This document shows, in pieces, positions 4,660-5,853 of a DNA stretch of 5,853 nucleotides. The stretch spans positions 1 through 5,853 of the forward strand of contig JBPCJQ010000016.1 of the NCBI GenBank assembly GCA_051005135.1. The letters are read 5' to 3'. The number at the start of each line of letters is the position of its first letter. Position 1 is the first letter of the stretch. The position numbers and the translations under genes are program-made. This DNA comes from DATAQC01 sp051005135 (GTDB taxonomy: Bacteria; Actinomycetota; Acidimicrobiia; Acidimicrobiales; AC-14). A model generated the notes under the pieces. The model did not search any database. It was not told the origin of the DNA and saw only the letters and a list, made by a program, of their open reading frames with translations.

Positions 4660-5853
4660 CTATCGGAGGATGATGGTGACCAACCAGGCCCAGGCGGGAG
4701 CCAGGAAGATCAGGCTGTCCAGGCGGCGCAGGCCGGGGGCATCGGCGTCGCGGCTGCCGAGCAGAGCGGTCCCGGCCAGGGGGCCTAGAGGCGCGAGCAC
4801 CGCGGCCAGCAGGCCGAGGGCCAACGGCGTACCCGTGGGGAAGGGCGGTACGAGGATCACCGCGGCGAGGATGGTGACGGGGATGAGTGCCACCATCCCG
4901 GCCGTCGGGCCCTCCCAGACGGCCGACGCCCCGGTGCCCACCAAGTAGGCGCCGGCGTCGTAGATGCCGGCGCAGGCGAGCAGGAAAAGGCAAGCTTCGG
5001 TGCTCGCGGCCCGGGTCAGGACGGTGGCCGCGGCGGCCGTACCAGTGATGACGCCGATCACCAAGGCGAGGCATAGGTCGCGGCCGAGACGCTTGTTGGT
5101 GATCAGCGTTCCCGCCAGCAGGGCCATGGCCAGGCCGACGATGACGCCGAGGACCACGTAGCGCACGGCCATCACCGCCAAGACCGGTAGCACGAGGGCC
5201 ACCGCAGCGGCCAGCGCCGGAGGCGGGTGGTCATCGTTGCCCCGGCGGGCGGCGGCCGTCTGAGAAGCTCCCGCGAAAGCGGCCAACGCCAGCCAGGCTG
5301 CCAGCCAGGGGACGCCGGCAACAGTCACTGCGACGGTGACTGCGGCCCAGGCCAGCCCAATGCGCCCGTGGGGTCGACTGGTGTCGTGCACCACCGCGAA
5401 GCGGGCCATCACCGACCACCCACTGGCGGGGACCACCTCTTTGGCGTCACCAGGAAGCGCAACCGGCTCGGCTGGCACTGCGTTCGGGTCACGCAGGCCG
5501 GGCACTGCGTTCGGGTCACGCAGGCCGGCTGTTGCATTAGGCGGGCGGGGTGGCTCCGGAGGTGCCTGGGGCGGGGTAGGCGCCGCCCGTCTGGCCCGCT
5601 CTTGTCCTGTCACCCCGCTCCGGGCGCCGCTGGGGGCCGTCACCACCCCGCCGCTTAGGGAGAGGTGACCTGTGGCCACAGGGACGGCAACCGGCACCGC
5701 TCGATGGGGCGGCGCCGGCACGGCCGGCACCGCAGCGGGCGGGGGGGGCCGGTCGTCGGTCGGGCGACGGGGGCTGCGGGTCGCGGGTCGCGGGGGGGGG
5801 GGGGGGGGGGAGAGAGAAAACACCAAGGCGCCCCCCACCCACAACAAAAACAA
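4660..5853 (-). CDS. CdsA-like membrane protein, 5' end cut off, degenerate active site
   Basis: The frame is open to the window edge (397 codons), so the true start is not fixed. Residue numbers here count from 5853. About 15-148 is a Pro/Ala-rich, probably disordered region that includes GLRDPNAVP twice (110-127), encoded by a DNA repeat. From about 165 to the end lie some seven or eight hydrophobic segments. The C-terminal half resembles phosphatidate cytidylyltransferase (CdsA), which makes CDP-diacylglycerol: YDAGAYLVG (298-306) matches the SDTGAYxxG motif, AVWEG (311-315) matches TWEG, and LRRLDSLIFLAP (375-386) matches the end of the signature, LDRxDSLxFxAP. The middle of that signature (KD, then PGHGG) is missing, and the first Asp of LDRxD is Arg. 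It is probably a diverged paralogue or non-catalytic relative. A shorter start at ATG 5407-5409 would leave the proline-rich part and the repeat outside the gene. Residues from about 1-20 come from doubtful contig-end sequence. Confidence 0.75.
   Translation of the reverse strand: MFLLWVGGALVFSLSPPPPPPRPATRSPRRPTDDRPPPPAAVPAVPAPPHRAVPVAVPVATGHLSLSGGVVTAPSGARSGVTGQERARRAAPTPPQAPPEPPRPPNATAGLRDPNAVPGLRDPNAVPAEPVALPGDAKEVVPASGWSVMARFAVVHDTSRPHGRIGLAWAAVTVAVTVAGVPWLAAWLALAAFAGASQTAAARRGNDDHPPPALAAAVALVLPVLAVMAVRYVVLGVIVGLAMALLAGTLITNKRLGRDLCLALVIGVITGTAAAATVLTRAASTEACLFLLACAGIYDAGAYLVGTGASAVWEGPTAGMVALIPVTILAAVILVPPFPTGTPLALGLLAAVLAPLGPLAGTALLGSRDADAPGLRRLDSLIFLAPAWAWLVTIILR
5479..5541. repeat. 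Palindromic 27-bp-period tandem repeat, copy in CdsA-like gene
   Basis: Two identical 23-bp units (5479-5501 and 5506-5528) are separated by GCAC, period 27. A decayed third unit starts in phase at 5533 (TGCATTAGG against TGCGTTCGG). Each unit has TGCGT and ACGCA arms around seven bases. Over 50 bp it matches the sodX copy at 48 positions, in inverted orientation. On the minus strand it encodes GLRDPNAVP twice, with PNAT from the decayed unit. Confidence 0.9.
5792..5853. other. Likely contig-end artefact: 19-G run and A/C-rich tail
   Basis: Positions 5792-5810 are 19 consecutive G, followed by AGAGAGAAAA and an A/C-rich tail whose composition differs sharply from the rest. A shorter run of eight G lies at 5741-5748. 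This resembles low-quality read ends at a contig border. Frame and residues translated from here, and possibly from the G run at 5741, should not be trusted. Confidence 0.6.

Noticed and set aside
4034..5074. A 346-codon minus-strand open frame across sodN
   Set aside because: It overlaps sodN in antisense and the CdsA-like gene in another frame. The N-terminal part is Arg/Gly/His-rich noise, and both overlapped genes have clear family matches.

Overview
The window is about 5.8 kb of very GC-rich DNA, packed with genes on the minus strand. It looks like an actinobacterium, possibly an early-branching lineage such as Acidimicrobiia. That is inferred from the nickel superoxide dismutase with its maturation protease, a MshA-like glycosyltransferase, and a proC next to a tiny excisionase-type helix-turn-helix gene, an order I recall from mycobacteria (Rv0500/Rv0500A). 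The right end looks like a contig end: a run of 19 G followed by an A/C-rich tail unlike the rest.

Layout, left to right. 11-202 (-) small helix-turn-helix DNA-binding protein. 269-1066 (-) proC, pyrroline-5-carboxylate reductase. 1086-2219 (-) secreted coiled-coil M23 peptidase. 2220-2472 a gene-free gap rich in inverted repeats, probably the structured leader of the peptidase gene. 2473-3684 (-) MshA-like GT4 glycosyltransferase. 3715-4152 (-) sodX, the Ni-SOD maturation protease. 4217-4636 (+) sodN, nickel superoxide dismutase. 4660-5853 (-) a CdsA-like membrane protein, cut off at its 5' end by the window edge and lacking most of the CdsA active-site signature.

How they work together: sodX and sodN are divergent neighbours. 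SodX should remove the 22-residue leader of SodN so that the new N-terminal histidine can complete the nickel site. sodX and the glycosyltransferase lie 30 bp apart in one direction, so superoxide defence may be co-transcribed with a step of low-molecular-weight thiol synthesis, if the glycosyltransferase really is MshA. The peptidase gene and proC are 19 bp apart and probably co-transcribed. The small helix-turn-helix gene follows after a 66-bp gap holding a long imperfect hairpin that includes its ribosome binding site.

The most unusual signal is a palindromic 27-bp-period tandem repeat present twice, inside sodX and inside the proline-rich N-terminal part of the CdsA-like gene. The two 50-bp copies are inverted relative to each other, match at 48 of 50 positions, and are read in a different strand and frame in the two genes without breaking either. 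This points to an insertion-tolerant DNA element rather than a shared protein motif.
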